A stretch of DNA of 64,000 bases. Origin: Sapria himalayana (taxonomy: Eukaryota; Streptophyta; Magnoliopsida; Malpighiales; Rafflesiaceae). Every line of letters starts with the position of its first letter. Position 1 is the stretch's first letter. This document shows, one piece after another, positions 26,439-41,895 of the stretch. The stretch covers positions 303,336 to 367,335 of the forward strand of contig JAREIK010002965.1 of NCBI GenBank assembly GCA_029783825.1, given 5' to 3'. A model generated the notes under the pieces. The model saw only the letters and a list, made by a program, of their open reading frames with translations, ran no database searches and was not told the DNA's origin. The translations under genes and the position numbers were made by a program.

Positions 26439-26830
26439 TATTTAATGTTTTGATAATTAAAAAATTAAATATTTTGGTAATATATATAATCACTTGTTGT
26501 CGAGACGCAAGAGACAACTCTAACAAACGAAGCGACTAAGTCTCCCGTTGTCCACTTCTATCTCTCGACACTGACACATCATAACCTAATCGAAGAGTAA
26601 TATAAGCGAGATTTCTTATTGATCTAAGGTATGTTTTCTACCATAATTCTTCATCGATTATCTTAATGCAAGAGTAAGCATTTTGATTCTGTTATTTTTT
26701 ATTCCGAAATTTTTCTTCATTAATCACCATGGTAAGCTTAGATTACTTATATAAACTTATTCATATACATACTTCATTAATTTGTGATATAATGCATTCC
26801 CATTGTGTATATGTTGATGGTGGACAGTAG
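25794..26830. other. AT-rich intergenic DNA with (AT)n run
   Basis: No gene recognised. An (AT) run of about 29 units lies at 26376-26434. The segment 26500-26640 stands out by its higher G+C and ends in AAGGTATG, which resembles an exon end with a donor site. I found no translatable similarity and leave it unnamed. Confidence 0.5.
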
Positions 26831-27650
<820 letters not shown>

Positions 27651-29689
27651 ATACATAGCCATATGTCTTCATATATATAATTACATGAAAATCAATATAT
27701 AACTACATCTACAACATGTATAACTACATGCTTCAGAAACTTAATATCCATTCATATCATTCATCTCATTCATACATATTTTTTTTTGGATATTTTATAA
27801 ATCTTTATCATTTTCCCATATATTTTAGGAACTTAAATTTAATTTTTTCAACATTCAATGTATTTTTATTATATTTTTATATTTTTGTATAATCATTATG
27901 ATTTAATATGTTTATATTTTGTATTTTTATTTCACATAATATCATTTAACTAAAATTGATTTTTAATAAAATGTTCATTTGTTAAAAATTCATGTAGTAA
28001 ATATCAAAATAAATAACAATATGGTCGTGTAATAAATATTTTAAACAAATTTTAAAATATATATGTGATGTAGTTTCAATTTACAAAGATAAAACTTTAA
28101 AATTGAAATTTATCTACAGAATAAAATTTTCACCTCAAAATATGCAATATGTTTTATTTATAAAAATAAACAATGTTTGAAATGTATTTATTAATTACAA
28201 AAAAAACATTGTAATGTATTAAATTTTTTAATTAATTTAAAAATAATTATTGAAAAAAAACAAATTCATATATTGATATGTTCATTTATATATTTTGAAT
28301 AAAATTAAAAAATAATTACTTTTAGAAAAATTAACTCATGTATTTATATGGTAATTTGTTTTGTTTGAACTTAAATTAAAAAAATAATTGATTTTTTACA
28401 AAACATTAAAGGCTTGTATTTATATGCACTGTATTATATTTGTTTGAATTTTAAAGTTTCTAAAAATTTATTAATAACAATAAATAATAGGTAGAAATTT
28501 ATTATAGACATTAATAATTTAATAAAAAATGTATATAGAAAAACAAAAACAATATTATATATTTTTGAACTATATTTTCATTTTTAACATAAATGTAAAA
28601 ACAAAATAATCTACAAATATGTCAACTTCATTTATTTATATGAGTATAATGATAGTTATTTTAATATAAATATTAAAAAAATAACTATGAATAAAATAGA
28701 AGCTCATATATATAATTCATAATTTCATTTTATGCATTAATATGCTTCACACACACACACACACAAATATTTGTTTAAAAATAAATAATTTACAATAATT
28801 TATATAATATTTTATTTTAATTAAATGTTCAAAATCAAAAAATTATAAATACATTTACACCCACACACACATATATAATAGATTCATGTGTAACTTTAAA
28901 AATACATTATCTATATAGGTATATGTGTATGTTTGTGTGGGTGTACAATAGTATATGCATGCATACAAATATATACACACTACTTTGAAAATGTAGATAC
29001 ATGTGTGAATATATACAAAAGTACTAAAATGTGTATGATGATATATAATGTATAGTAATGTATATGGATGTTTAAATGTGTGTGTGTGTGTAGGGAAGTG
29101 TATATGCACATATATATGTATGCATATATATGTACATATCAACATTAATTTTGAGAAGAAAAATACTTGAGCACATAAATATTAACATGTTCCACAAATT
29201 TGTGAGAGCATGAGCAAAAAGTGACATTTCTTATCTAATATCTATCTAATATTATAATTTGTTCAGAGTTCTACTATAACACTTTGCCTCGAAATTTAAT
29301 CAGAGTTCTACTTGCAATGATAAGGTTCATTCAATACTACATACCATGGAATTACATTTTCATTCAATATTATAATTTATTCAAATAAAAAAATCTATCT
29401 AATATCTTTTTCAACAACTCTTCTATCTTCTCTTTCTTGTCTTGATAAACTATTTTCAATGTTGATTATATGTACATTTCTTATCTAATATCTCTAGTTC
29501 AAACTATTGTAATAGTAAAATCCATTAAATCAATCTAGGCCTGACATCTTTCTTTTCTATGAGATATTTGATGATAGAATATTTAGTATATACTATGACT
29601 TAGGTTCCCAATAAATATGATATTAATTTTCCAAAAGAAAAGATTGTTTATACAAGTTCTTTCTCTATAGTGGTGTAATTCAATTGGGC
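27651..29689. other. AT-rich DNA with dinucleotide repeats, no gene seen
   Basis: Mostly A and T. (CA)n lies at 28748-28766 and a CA/TG-rich stretch with short (GT)n runs at 28858-29135. The open frame on the minus strand there (28855-29145) is low-complexity and not considered real. Nothing else identifiable. Confidence 0.6.
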
Positions 29690-30240
29690 ATTTGAGATTA
29701 TGTTGTTATCATACTATATGATAACTATTTATTAATTTTTGTATAACTATATAAAACTCTTCATAATTTATATTTAACTATATTTGTAACTATGTAAACT
29801 ATTTTTATAACTATATTAATAACTACATATAACTATTTTTTTTAACTTTATAATATTTTATAACTATATGAGTAATTCTATATAACTATATTTTTAACAA
29901 AATATATCAATGTATAATAATATATAACTATATATAATTGTATTTTACTAAATGTATAACTATAAAAATACTATATATAACTATATCTTTAACTACATAC
30001 AGATTTATAACTATATGTATATAACTATATATAAATATTTGTATAACTAAGTAATAATTTAAATAATTAAATATAACTATATTTGTATCTATGTATACAT
30101 ATATCTATTCATATAATTAAATCTATATTTTTTTATAACTTTGTATATATTTATATATAACTACATATAACTACTTGTATGAATATATCTGTATATAATT
30201 ATATGTTTAATATAAATCTAATTTTAATAATATATACTAT

Positions 30241-30257
30241 AGGTATAAGAACATATA
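30241..30257. repeat. left target-site duplication of the ARF retrocopy
   Basis: AGGTATAAGAACATATA, identical to 31161-31177. Confidence 0.93.
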
Positions 30258-31160
<903 letters not shown>

Positions 31161-31177
31161 AGGTATAAGAACATATA
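31161..31177. repeat. right target-site duplication of the ARF retrocopy
   Basis: AGGTATAAGAACATATA, a perfect copy of 30241-30257. No poly(A) tract precedes it. Confidence 0.93.
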
Positions 31178-33060
31178 ATTATATATAATTTTCTTTGACT
31201 ATATGTATGACTATAAAATATTATACATAACTATAATTAAAAATATAATTAACAACATATATTTTATTTACATTTTTATATATTAGTATATAAAAATGTA
31301 TTTTACCATTTATATACCTATAGATAACTATATGTATACATATATAAAATTATATAATAAAATATATATACTTAGATGTATAAATATAAGTATAACTATA
31401 TGTGTAACTATATGTATAACTACATGTAATTATAAAATAATATACAACATTATGTTTAACTATATGTGTATAACTATATATAAATATTTGTATAACTATA
31501 TAATACTCTATATAATTAAATATAACTATATTTGTAAATATGTATACATATATAAAATTATATAAAAAATATATATACCTACATGTATAAATATGTCTAA
31601 CTAATGTGTAGCTATATGTATAACCACATGTAACAATATTTATAATTACATGTTTAATAACATATAACATTATGTTTAAATATATGTGTATAATTATATA
31701 TAAATATTTGTATAACTATATATAAATATTTGTATAATTATATAAAACTTTATATAATTAAATATAACTATATTTGTAACAATGTATACATATATGTAAA
31801 TCTATATATTTATTTATAACTTTATTTATTTATGTATAACTATTTGTATGAATATATTTTTATATAACTATATGTTTAACTATATAAAATTATTCATGGC
31901 TACATATACTATATCTATAATAACATATAACTATAAATAATTGTATCTTATTATATGTATAACTATAAAAGCTTTATACATAACTATATTAAAATCTATA
32001 ATTTACATCTTATATTTAATATATATTTGTATATATTAGTTTATAAAAATATATATTACTATATCTATACCTCTACATAACTATATGTATACCTTTATAA
32101 AATTTTATGAATAAATATATATACCTACATGTATAAATATAAGTATAACTATATGTGTAACTATATTTATAACCACAAGTAACTATATTTATAACTAAAT
32201 GTAACTATATTTATAATTACATGTATAACAACATACAACATTATGTTTATTATATGTGTATAACTATATATATATATTTGTAAAACTAAATAAAACTTTA
32301 TATAATTAAATATAACTATATTTTTAACTATTTATACATATATGCATACATATATGTAAATCTATATATTTGTTTATAACTTTGTATATTTTATGTATAA
32401 CTAATTATAACTACTCGTATGATTATATATATATATATATATATAACTAAATATTTAACAATATATAATTTTGTATAACTATATATATTATATGTATAAT
32501 AACATATAACTATAAATAATTATATCTTACTATATCTATCACTATAAAAACTTTATACATAACTATATTTTAATATTAATTAACAACATATATTAAATAT
32601 ACATTTTTATATATTAGTATAAAAAATGTATTTTAGTATATCCATACCTATACATAACAATATGTATAAATATATGAAATTATATGAAAAAATATATATT
32701 CATACATGTATAAATATTAGTTTAACTATACATTTAACTATATGTATAAGCACATGTAACTATATTTATATTTATATGTATAAAAACATACAACATATAA
32801 TTTAACTATATGTGTATATCTATATATAAATATTTGTATAACTATAAAAACTCTATATAAATAAATATAACTTTATTTTTTATTATATATACATATATGT
32901 AGATCTATATAATTGTTTATAACTTTGTATACATTTATGTATATCTACTTATAACTACATGTATGCATATATCTATATATAACTATATGTTTAACTATAT
33001 GTAACTATTTATAACTACATTTACTATATGTGTACTAACATTTAATTATATATTGGATAA

Positions 33061-33299
33061 TACTAATTTGTTGCACTAACTTTAAATTAAATGACAAAAG
33101 ATATAATATCAATAGTATGTAAGCACATAGCATGAGAGTGTCTATTAGTCAGGCTCATATATGGTATAATACAAATTAGGGTCATACTCTTACCTATACC
33201 CAGCCCTTGGGCCTCAGGCTCATATATAAACTTATGTATGAAAAAATATGTAATATTTGATAGGTTTGTATCGAAGAAATTTTTTTTTATTTTATATAA
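33061..33299. other. non-repetitive stretch, possible LTR-like debris
   Basis: It contains CTCATATATAAACTTATG, a TATA-like string, after a segment of mixed composition (AGGGTCATACTCTTACC and CCCAGCCCTTGGGCC). No paired LTR, primer-binding site or coding region was found. Confidence 0.3.
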
Positions 33300-33561
33300 C
33301 TCCTCATTCTATTAGTATATTCTCTGTGTGTCTCTCTCTCCCTCTAATTCTTTCTGTGTCACTCTCTTCCTCTTTTTCTTTCTGTGTCACTCACTCACTC
33401 ACTCTCTTGTTATTTTATTTCTCGCTCTCCTTTCTTGCTTGTTCTCTCTCTCTCTCTCTCTCTCTCTCCCCCTCTCTCTCCCTCTCTCTCCCTTTCACAA
33501 TTTCTCTCCCCCTCTCCCCCCTTTCTCTCTCTCCCTCTCCCTCTCCACTTTCTCTCTATGT

Positions 33562-33621
<60 letters not shown>

Positions 33622-33715
33622 CTATCTCTCTCTCTCTCTCCCCATCTCTCCATTTCTCTACCCCTCTCTCTCTCCCCAACTTCTCTCTCTCTCTCTCCCC
33701 CCTTTCCCACTTCAA
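33300..33715. repeat. polypyrimidine (TC-rich) tract
   Basis: Over 400 bp of C and T on the plus strand, mostly CTCTCT and CCCTCTC, with a (TATC)7 run at 33576-33604 and a TTTC run after it. Serine/leucine-rich open frames in all three plus frames are artefacts. Confidence 0.95.
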
Positions 33716-34039
33716 ACATTAATGTCATTATTTTTTGCTCTCATTTCTTGTGCATTATCTTATGTTGCTCCCTTTATCTAGTATTACCATTATATCTATT
33801 AATCTTTATCATGCTAAAAATCATTTTATTTATTCATGTATATTCTGCAAACACATTGCCTTGATATTCATGATATTTAATTTTTAAATATTAATCTATA
33901 TGTAATTTTATTTAATTATTAGTATATCTTGGAGTAATAAAATGTTTAATTCTAAATAATGATTAAGCATTATTTTTTGTGAATAAAACACGAGAAAATG
34001 AGTTTAATAATCAGTGGATGTAGAGAAAGTTTATGAATG

Positions 34040-37000
34040 AAATTTTAAATAAATATTTTTTTAGTGAGCTTGAAACTTTCATCAATTTTGCATGTAGTCA
34101 ATCGAGATAGATGGATGCAGAAAAAATTAAGTGTCCATGTAATCATCACAAGTGTCAGAATATCCCTTTTCATGATGCAACCACTATAAGATACTATTGG
34201 GCTAAATATGGCTTTGTGCCAATTTATTTTGTTTGGATTTATCATGGGTAAAGTACAATGGCTCTGAACATTTACCAAAATGAGAGTACTGAATCATTTT
34301 CTTGTGGTGAAAAATCATCACACATACCATAGAATGATAATGAAAGCTACTGGTGCTGACTTCAATATGGATTATATGGATGAACCACCTAATCCTGAAG
34401 CTCCGAAATTTTATGAAATGCTTAAAGCTGCAAATAAAGAGTTGCTGTTTGGTTGTAAAACACATTTGTAATTGTCACTTGTGGCTCGACTTATGAGCAT
34501 TAAGTCAAAAAATCATATGTCTGAGAAAATATTTTATCAGGTGACATAACTAATGAAAGAGATTGTTTCGGATAATAATTTGATCACTAACAACTTTTAC
34601 AATACTAAGTAGTTACTACGAGGAATGGTTCTACCAATGGAAAAAAATCATTTTTGTTTCAATGGATGTACGTTATATTGGGGTGGTGATAGTGATTTAA
34701 TTAGCTGTAAGTATATGATCATCCTCGATTTAAGAAGACATCTCGTGTTGTAGATACATGACAAAAATTAAAAGTTGCATTTAAAAGATGTATTATTTTC
34801 TATTAATTCTTTGATTACAGAGACTATATGCATCAAATGATATAGAAAATGATATGAGGTGGCATTCTGAGCATGAGGTTGAAGAAGAGGTAATGAGTCA
34901 TCCATCAGATTTACTTACTTGGAATCATTTTAATCATAGACATCAAGATTTTGCAGCTGAAAGTTGAAATGTGAGATTGGGTCTTTGCAGTGATAGATTT
35001 CAACAATTTGTGCAAATTAGATAATATTAGTCAACATGGCAAGTGATAGTTAGACCTTATAACTTGCCTCCGTGGTTGTGTATGAAGAAGCAATATATGT
35101 TTTTGTCAAATTTTGTTCTAGGGCCAAAAAATTTAAAAGATATGATGGATATTTTTCTACTGTCTTTTATTCTAGATTTAAATCATTTATAGGATGTTGG
35201 CGTGAATATATATGATATCTCAAAGAAGCAAATTTCATTATGTGGGTGGCCATTATGTGGACGGTAAGTGACTTTTTTACATATTCAATATTGTCTGGTT
35301 GGAGTGCTGCAAAATGATTCGCATGCCTGTATTGCATGACAAATTCCGATGATTTACCCTCAAATTTAGTGGTAAACAATCATGGTTTGATAACTATCAT
35401 AAGTTTCTACCTATGAATCATCTATTTCGAAGAAAAAGAACTGCATTTCGAAAAAATAAAACTGTGATTATAGTTGCACCAACAATTTGTTTAGGAGATG
35501 ATATTATGACAGAGATTCAAAGTTTGTGTTTGAAAAAGATAATTAAAAAGGATGCTACTGGAAGTAATGGACCAATAGGCAAAATATTTGGCTAGAGAAA
35601 ACATAGTATATTTTGGGACATGCCCTATTGGAAGTCCAATTTTATTCATCATAACTTAGATGTAATGCATATTGAAAAAAATATGTTTGACAATATTTTC
35701 AACACAATCCTTAATGTAGACGAAAATACAAAAGACACTTTAAAATCAAGACAAGTGCTGAATGATTACTGTCGGCATCCTGAATTGAAACTGAATGAGG
35801 CAACAGGAAAATTCTTTAAAGCTTGCTACACACATGAGAAGTTGGCAAGACAGAGATAGCATGAATGGGTTAAAATTTTGAAATTTATTGATGGATATGT
35901 GTCAAATATGGATAGATGCGTTGATATGAAGAATCTTAATATATTTGGAATAAAAAGTCATGACTGTCATGTATTTATGCAGAGATTAATACCAATTGCA
36001 TTCAATGAATTACTTTCCCTAAGTGTTTGGAAGGTCCTTATAAAACTTTGTTTTTCAAACAGCTAACTGCAACCACAATCAAAATAGATGAGATGGTGAG
36101 GCTTGAGAATGACATTCCACTTATTATTTGTAAGTTTGAATGGATATTATCATCGAGGTTTTTTGACTCGATGAAGCATTTGTCAGTCCATTTGGTATAT
36201 GAAGCAAGGATAGCAAGGCCATTGCAATACATGTGGATGTATTATTTTCATAGGTAAATACATATAATTTGCTATGTTTTATTATTTCATACATAAAGTA
36301 ATATTGTAAATTAATATAATTGAAATTTAACATTGTGGTTGTAAGTATCTTCGTAAGTTGAAATTGAATATTAGAAACAACGCAAAAGTTGAAGGTTCAA
36401 TTTGCAATGCATATTTAGTAGAAGAAGCATCATCATTTTGTTCTTATTATTTTGAGTATCATGTCAATACAAATAATAGAAATGTTTCTCGTAATGGTAA
36501 AGGTCATGTGATAGTAGAAGATGATTCTGTGGACAAACTATCTATCTTCAAGCACCTTGGAAGAGCACTTGAAAGAGCATTGAAAAGATGTATGATAGAT
36601 AAAGAGTACAAAGCAACTGGAAGCTACGTTTTACTTTATTATGAGGAGGTTGCACCATTTATTGAGTATGTATACCTAAAATGGTTGTAGGTTTAATCAT
36701 AATTTAATTTTATCTTTAATAGGAATTATTAAAAGTTGATATATATTTTGCTATCTCTTTTTATATTTGTGCAGTATTTATATTGAGCAGTTTTAATATA
36801 GGCAACCAGTAATTTCCAACAATGATTTCTATTATATTCTAGAAAAACTGAATTTGCGAATTGGTTCAAAAATTATGTGAGAATTAATAAGTTTTAAATT
36901 TCTGAATTATTTAATTTATTAGTATATTTTATTTCTTAATATCATTTTTTTAATTTATGTCACAGGCAATTGATCCTTCAAATGGAGATTCAAATATTTT

Positions 37001-37770
37001 CATTTAGAATCTAAGTAAAAGCCCGTTTAGATATGTGACAACCTATCCTGGGCATTTTGTTAATGGATATAAATTTCATACAATTAGGCATGGTTCTTCT
37101 AAAACAACAATGAATAGTGGTGTATGCATTAAAGACTCATGTTATAGTGGAGATGAGATTGATTATTATAGTCAACTCAAAGAAGTTATTGAGTTGGAGT
37201 ATTCTAGACTCGAAAATAATAGGATTGTAATATTAAAGTGCGTATGGTTTGATCATATATGAAATATGTGCACAAAGATTCATTCTGATTATAAGCTAGT
37301 GGATGTTAAGCATAAACTTAGATATACATAAAATATGGGCACAAAGATTCATTCAGATTATAAGCTAGTGGATGTTAAGCATAAACTTATATATAATCGA
37401 TATGAGCCATTTATTATGGCAGTTCAAGCTGCTCACGTATATTATTATACATATCCGAATTTATCTCGTGATAATAGTGATTGATGGGAAAATTGCAAAA
37501 TCAAAGATCGATCAAATTTTGAAGTACCAACATCTTAACAAAGAAGTGCAGACTTAAATATTGCACCAGTATTCCAGGAAGATGACATAAAAAATATTGA
37601 GCCTATGCTTGTAGATGAATATTCAAAAAATTTATGTGACTCAAATGGTGGCCTAATAGAAATTGAAGATGATCAATTTCTATCTAAAGATGAGTTCGAA
37701 CTTCTATCGGAATCAGACGAAATATGAAAAAATTCATTGAAGGATGACAGTGATAATGATAATTAAACTG
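34040..37770 (+). pseudogene. TNP2-like CACTA transposase, multiply disrupted
   Basis: Domains appear in the family order but in different frames. The transposase-associated domain at 34126-34250 encodes KCPCNHHKCQNIPFHD and then YGFVPIYFVWIYHG. The core includes GMVLPMEK and CTLYWGG near 34625-34685, LPPWLCMKKQYMFLSNFVLG at 35065-35122, and DMPYWKSNFIHHNLDVMHIE at 35616-35680. A DUF4218-like segment (36027-36690) has MKHLSVHLVYEARIARPLQY, and a DUF4216-like segment (37000-37260) ends in VILKCVWF. AT-rich gaps (about 36255-36345, 36690-36960) look like introns. Many stops and frameshifts exclude a functional product. Intact relatives cut and paste CACTA elements by binding their ends. Confidence 0.92.
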
Positions 37771-37906
37771 TTATAATTTTATTATACTATTAATCTATCA
37801 AAGACTTTCTATATTTTGTTGAAATATATCGGTGTGTCTTATTCTAAGATACATGCTTGTTCATATTATCTCTATTATTTGTTCTATGTTTTATTTTGTA
37901 TAGTAG

Positions 37907-39895
37907 ATGGCACCCAAAGGACATGCCCATGGTGGAGGTGGACGTGGACAGAGAAATGAACTAAATTCATCTATTATGTTACATCATGTTGCAAAATCAG
38001 TACCATCTCATACCCACCATATCCAGATTTCAACATCCTAATCACCATCATCATTTCTATCACTAACACCATCATTGAGACCTCTACTATCACCTTTATC
38101 AGATATAAGTCCACCAACTATTATTCTTCCTTCACACACTTTTGATCTATCTCTATCTTCTACACTACATTTTATGCCGAAAGTTCCCCCACTTACAAAA
38201 CAAATGACATCATTAAATGTTGTGCCTTCCTCTACAATCAGTGCAAAGTTAGTAATTGAGATTGTGGATGAGAGGTAAAAGAATATGTAAATATGACTTG
38301 AAAAAAATATTTTGATCTTATTGTTAGTGGTTTTTTTTATATTGTTAAGATTTGCTTGTATTCAATGTTATTTATTTATTTGTACAATTTTATTCCATAT
38401 CACAAGTGTCCAACTATAATTACAAAGTATTTCAAGAAAATGGATTATACTAAAGCAATCTCCTGGAAGAAAGTTTCTGAATCGACAAAAGAGACTTATT
38501 TTAATGAATTTTAGGTAAACATAACAAAACAAAAGCATTGAAAAATAATTATCTAATTACTTAACTATTATGTTGGTTATTATTCAAGTAGTAAATAATT
38601 ATGTTCTTATTGTTAATATAACTTTTTTTGTGATTTTTCTATATATAGAATCATTGCACATGGACACCCAAATTTGATGGAAAGATAAAGTCATTATGAG
38701 AGATCAAAGCTACTCAACAATTTTATGATTTTGTCCATAAATTGAAGAATATGAAAGAAAGACCTATTTTTATATCCGAGGAATACTGGCCTGAGTAGCT
38801 TAAGTATTGAGAGGAGCCAGAAGTGAAGAAAAAATCAGATAGCCAGCAAAACATTGATGAAGTGAGGTAGTTGGACTAAGTTCAATGAATCTGTCGACAC
38901 ACAGGATGGTCAAAGTTGAGCATTGAGCATGCTTGAGATTTCATACAATTTTAAAATTTTAAACATTTATATATTTAGTGGTTGTCCTAATAGTCTAATA
39001 AATCAAATCTCTATATGGTTTTATTAATTTTGTTAATTTTTTTGAACATTTGATTTTTTAGGACTTAATAAAAACATATTCTTGGCTGGAGAATTAGGTC
39101 GAGATCCCAATTTTTATAAGATTTTCAGGAAGTACATGTGAAGAAAGTGGATGGTTAGTTTGTTGATAATAAGTATCAGATGATTACTGTAAGAATTTGT
39201 TATATTAATAAAATTTTATAATACTACAGTACATTTTTAAAATTTTTTGGAATGCAAAATATTTATTTTATGTATATCTTGAATATTAATTTTCTTTATT
39301 TTATCTCACGAACTAATGGAAGAACATTTGATAGCTGCTCATCAATAAGTTGAGGATTACATGAATCTTCAACTAATTGACTATGATCCTATTTATTTGG
39401 AGACCATAGGAAGTCATAACAAGTAGTGAGTGTACGACATTAGCTCGAAGAGAGTGGCATTTTGTTATAGCAGTCGTGCTTCTAATTCATCTATCTCAGC
39501 AATGGTGGATGAGGCGATCGAACAACAAGCAATGGAAACAACTCAATGTATTGAAGTTATGGAGACCAAAATGAAAAAAAAAGGATGAACAGATATCTTA
39601 TTTGAAGGAAGAAATATATGAAATTAAAGAACAGAAGGATGAGTAGGATATTAATTTGAAGGAAGAAATGTAGGAAATGTAAGAAGAGAAGAAGGTGTAG
39701 ATTACTTATTTGATGGAAGAAATACAAGAAATTAAAGAAATGGATGATGAGATGAAATAAATTAAGAATGTAATGAAACAGCAAATGTCCTATATAGAGT
39801 CACAGTTAGCAGAATTGATACAATAGATAGCATTTCGAGATCTAGCTACGAAACCTCGTAGGAGAGACTAGCACAAAATTCCCTACTAATTATGA
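37907..39895 (+). pseudogene. CACTA second gene, plant Ptta/En-Spm transposase type
   Basis: It starts with ATG at 37907: MAPKGHAHGGGGRGQ, then a serine/proline-rich N-terminus. Later parts are a WTPKFDGKI segment (38660-38690), ERPIFISEEYWPE near 38758-38798 before a stop, a tryptophan motif (HTGWSKLSIEHA, 38898-38934), LAGELGRDPNFYKIFRKYM (39085-39141) and a C-terminal coiled coil (MVDEAIEQQAMETTQ at 39502, then lysine/glutamate repeats). AT-rich introns separate the parts. Stops at several places break it. Proteins of this type bind the subterminal repeats with TNP2. E1, E2 and E4 keep only the C-terminal half. Confidence 0.82.
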
Positions 39896-40789
39896 GGCTG
39901 ATTTGGTATGAAAATTATTTCTGAACTGTTATTGATTTTTGTTTGTGTAGCAAAACATGATAAGATTTTTTTATAGGTTTCAATTTTTTTATTCTGGTTT
40001 TATTCTTTGCTTTTCCGATTAATCTAATAATGAATCTTTGTAGGACACATTATGTGAGACAAATGAAAAAAGTCTGATTCAAAGCATTCAGACATTGCCA
40101 CGGTCCTTCCAATGCATAGATCCCATATTTATCGATTTCAACTTGATCAAAAGGAGGCCTAGCTACTATTATCTTCATTATTCCTAAAACATTTTATTTT
40201 TGCACTCTCTTTCTCTCTAAATATCATTGTTGGACATCATTTAGATTTTTGTTGAAGCAGTATGACTATAAACTTTAATTTGTGTTTGTTCATGTCTATA
40301 ATAACTAGTTTTATATATCTGTGAATATGTTTGTGTGTCCCCAAATTTTTTGGGTAGATTTTTAGCCTATTATGGGTATGTAAAAGCCTTGGCTAGTCCT
40401 CCAATTACTAGGAACAACACCTTAGCTTCTAAAGCTATGAGATGAACCAAAAAAATTAATTCCACGCAAAAGCAGGTTTGTTTTTGACACTCTTATTTTG
40501 TGCAGATATACGTAGTTGCGGTTCAGATTTGCGACTACTTGTTATCGGTTATTGGTTTGTAAATATTATATGTTATGCTCCATGTGTAGGTGTAATAATG
40601 TTCTTTATCTATGTGGAGTACCAGAGAAAAAAGAACTAGAAATGCTGACCATGCTTTAGAGACATATATGCGTGTTTTTTAAGTCCTATATTATTTTCTT
40701 CTATTGTCTTTGATGGTATGTGTATTTGCATGAAAGTACAAATGTGTGTGTCATATAAGGCTATGTGATTATATATACATACATATAAT
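39896..40789 (+). other. 3' region of E3, non-coding backbone
   Basis: Matches E1 (4500-3850) and E2 (58440-57766) in reverse complement up to about 40550. From about 40550 it matches E2 at 52120-51930. The captured blocks of E1 and E2 therefore sit at the point corresponding to about 40545-40555 here. No gene seen. Confidence 0.7.
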
Positions 40790-41130
40790 ACTATAGTATG
40801 TACGTACATATATACTTGGTATAAATGTATGTATATACTACGTATTAATCTACGAATATACGAAGTATATAAGTACATAAATACCGAGTATATATGTTCA
40901 TATATACTGAGTATATTTGTACGTATATATTCAGTATATATTTTCGTATATACTAAGTATATTTCTATGTATATACTCAGTATATACATACATAAATACT
41001 GTAGTATATATTTTATGTATATAATTGGTATATACATACTTCATCCTGTAGTATATACGTACATATATACTTGGTATATACGTACTTTTATACTATAGTA
41101 TAACATACGTATATACCGAGTATATACATT
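40790..41130. repeat. palindromic TATATACTNAGTATATNNGTACG minisatellite
   Basis: About 14 imperfect units of 22-25 bp, each with a TATACT/AGTATA dyad and often a TACGTA or GTAC core. The dyad property is preserved while the linker bases vary. More units occur at 41733-41895. Confidence 0.85.
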
Positions 41131-41732
41131 AGTGGGTGCATCTATTTATTTGTAGACATGTATATATTGACATACCTACACACTCATTTACAAAAGACAC
41201 ATTTTTAAATATATAATTGCTCAGGCTGGCCTAGTCATCATCGTGCATTGCTCACTGATGTTAGTAATAAAAGCCATGGATATTAGACCTTTCCTAACGA
41301 TGTGAGATGAAGATATTTTTGGTCTAGGCCAGCCAGGGAGCTAGAAGTTGGTCTTAAAAATCTTAGTAATTATATTGATATGCAATTATCACATGGTACA
41401 AAGCGAACATATGAGTAAATAAGTTTTTTTGCTCTAGGTTTTGCAATGATTGGTTCTAATTGAACTAAGTCTTAGAATGATGATGATGATGCTCGTGTAG
41501 TGTCGTGTAATTCTGGTCCAGGAGGAATATCGGGTCCTATTTTGGGAGAAGCAGCTCGCATCCTCGTCAAAAACTCGCTCAATCTCAAGTTCATCAGTCA
41601 AGCATCATCGCCCGTCCTACTTTTATTATTAGCAACAGCAGTGGTGGTAGTGGCAGTAGTGGCGGTAGTGGCGACAGTAGTAGTAGCAGTGGCAGTGGTA
41701 GCGGTAGTAATAGCAATAACAACAAATGTGGT
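41131..41732. other. E3 3' region with GGT/AGT trinucleotide tract
   Basis: 41622-41715 is a GGTAGTGGC-type trinucleotide tract that would encode serine and glycine (SSGGSGSSGGSGD) in one frame and valine/alanine in another. The preceding 41500-41620 has higher G+C and could be a captured exon, but I could not assign it. An inverted repeat, GGCTGGCCTAG (41225) and CTAGGCCAGCC (about 41324), lies to its left. Confidence 0.45.
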
Positions 41733-41895
41733 ATATACATATGTATATACTTAGTATATACGTTAGTATAAGACTATAGTATTTTATGTACATATATACT
41801 CAGTATATTTGTACTCAGTTTATATGTAACTATACTTCAATAATATATGTAACAATGAAATGCTAGTATATATGTACATATATACTGCAGTAGTA
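41733..41895. repeat. second block of palindromic TATAC/GTATA repeats (E3)
   Basis: Units of the same type as 40790-41130 (ATATACTTAGTATATACG, ATATACTCAGTATATTTG). Confidence 0.7.

Noticed and set aside
28978..28995. CACTACTTTGAAAATG as the 5' tip of E3
   Set aside because: The resemblance to CACTACCAGAAAATATTG is short, and no subterminal repeats follow.
28855..29145. Minus-strand open frame rich in His, Thr and Tyr
   Set aside because: Derived from CA/TG and TATG simple repeats.
33076..33095. CACTAACTTTAAATTAAATG as the 5' tip of E3
   Set aside because: It shares only CACTA with the known tips and lacks the following AAGAAAA/TAGCTAGGGA subterminal pattern.
33257..33864. Serine/leucine-rich open frames
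   Set aside because: They overlap in all three plus frames across a C/T-only tract, as expected for low-complexity DNA.
41500..41754. Valine/alanine-rich open frame in the 3' region of E3
   Set aside because: Produced by a GGT/AGT trinucleotide tract and read differently in each frame. No start context or homology.
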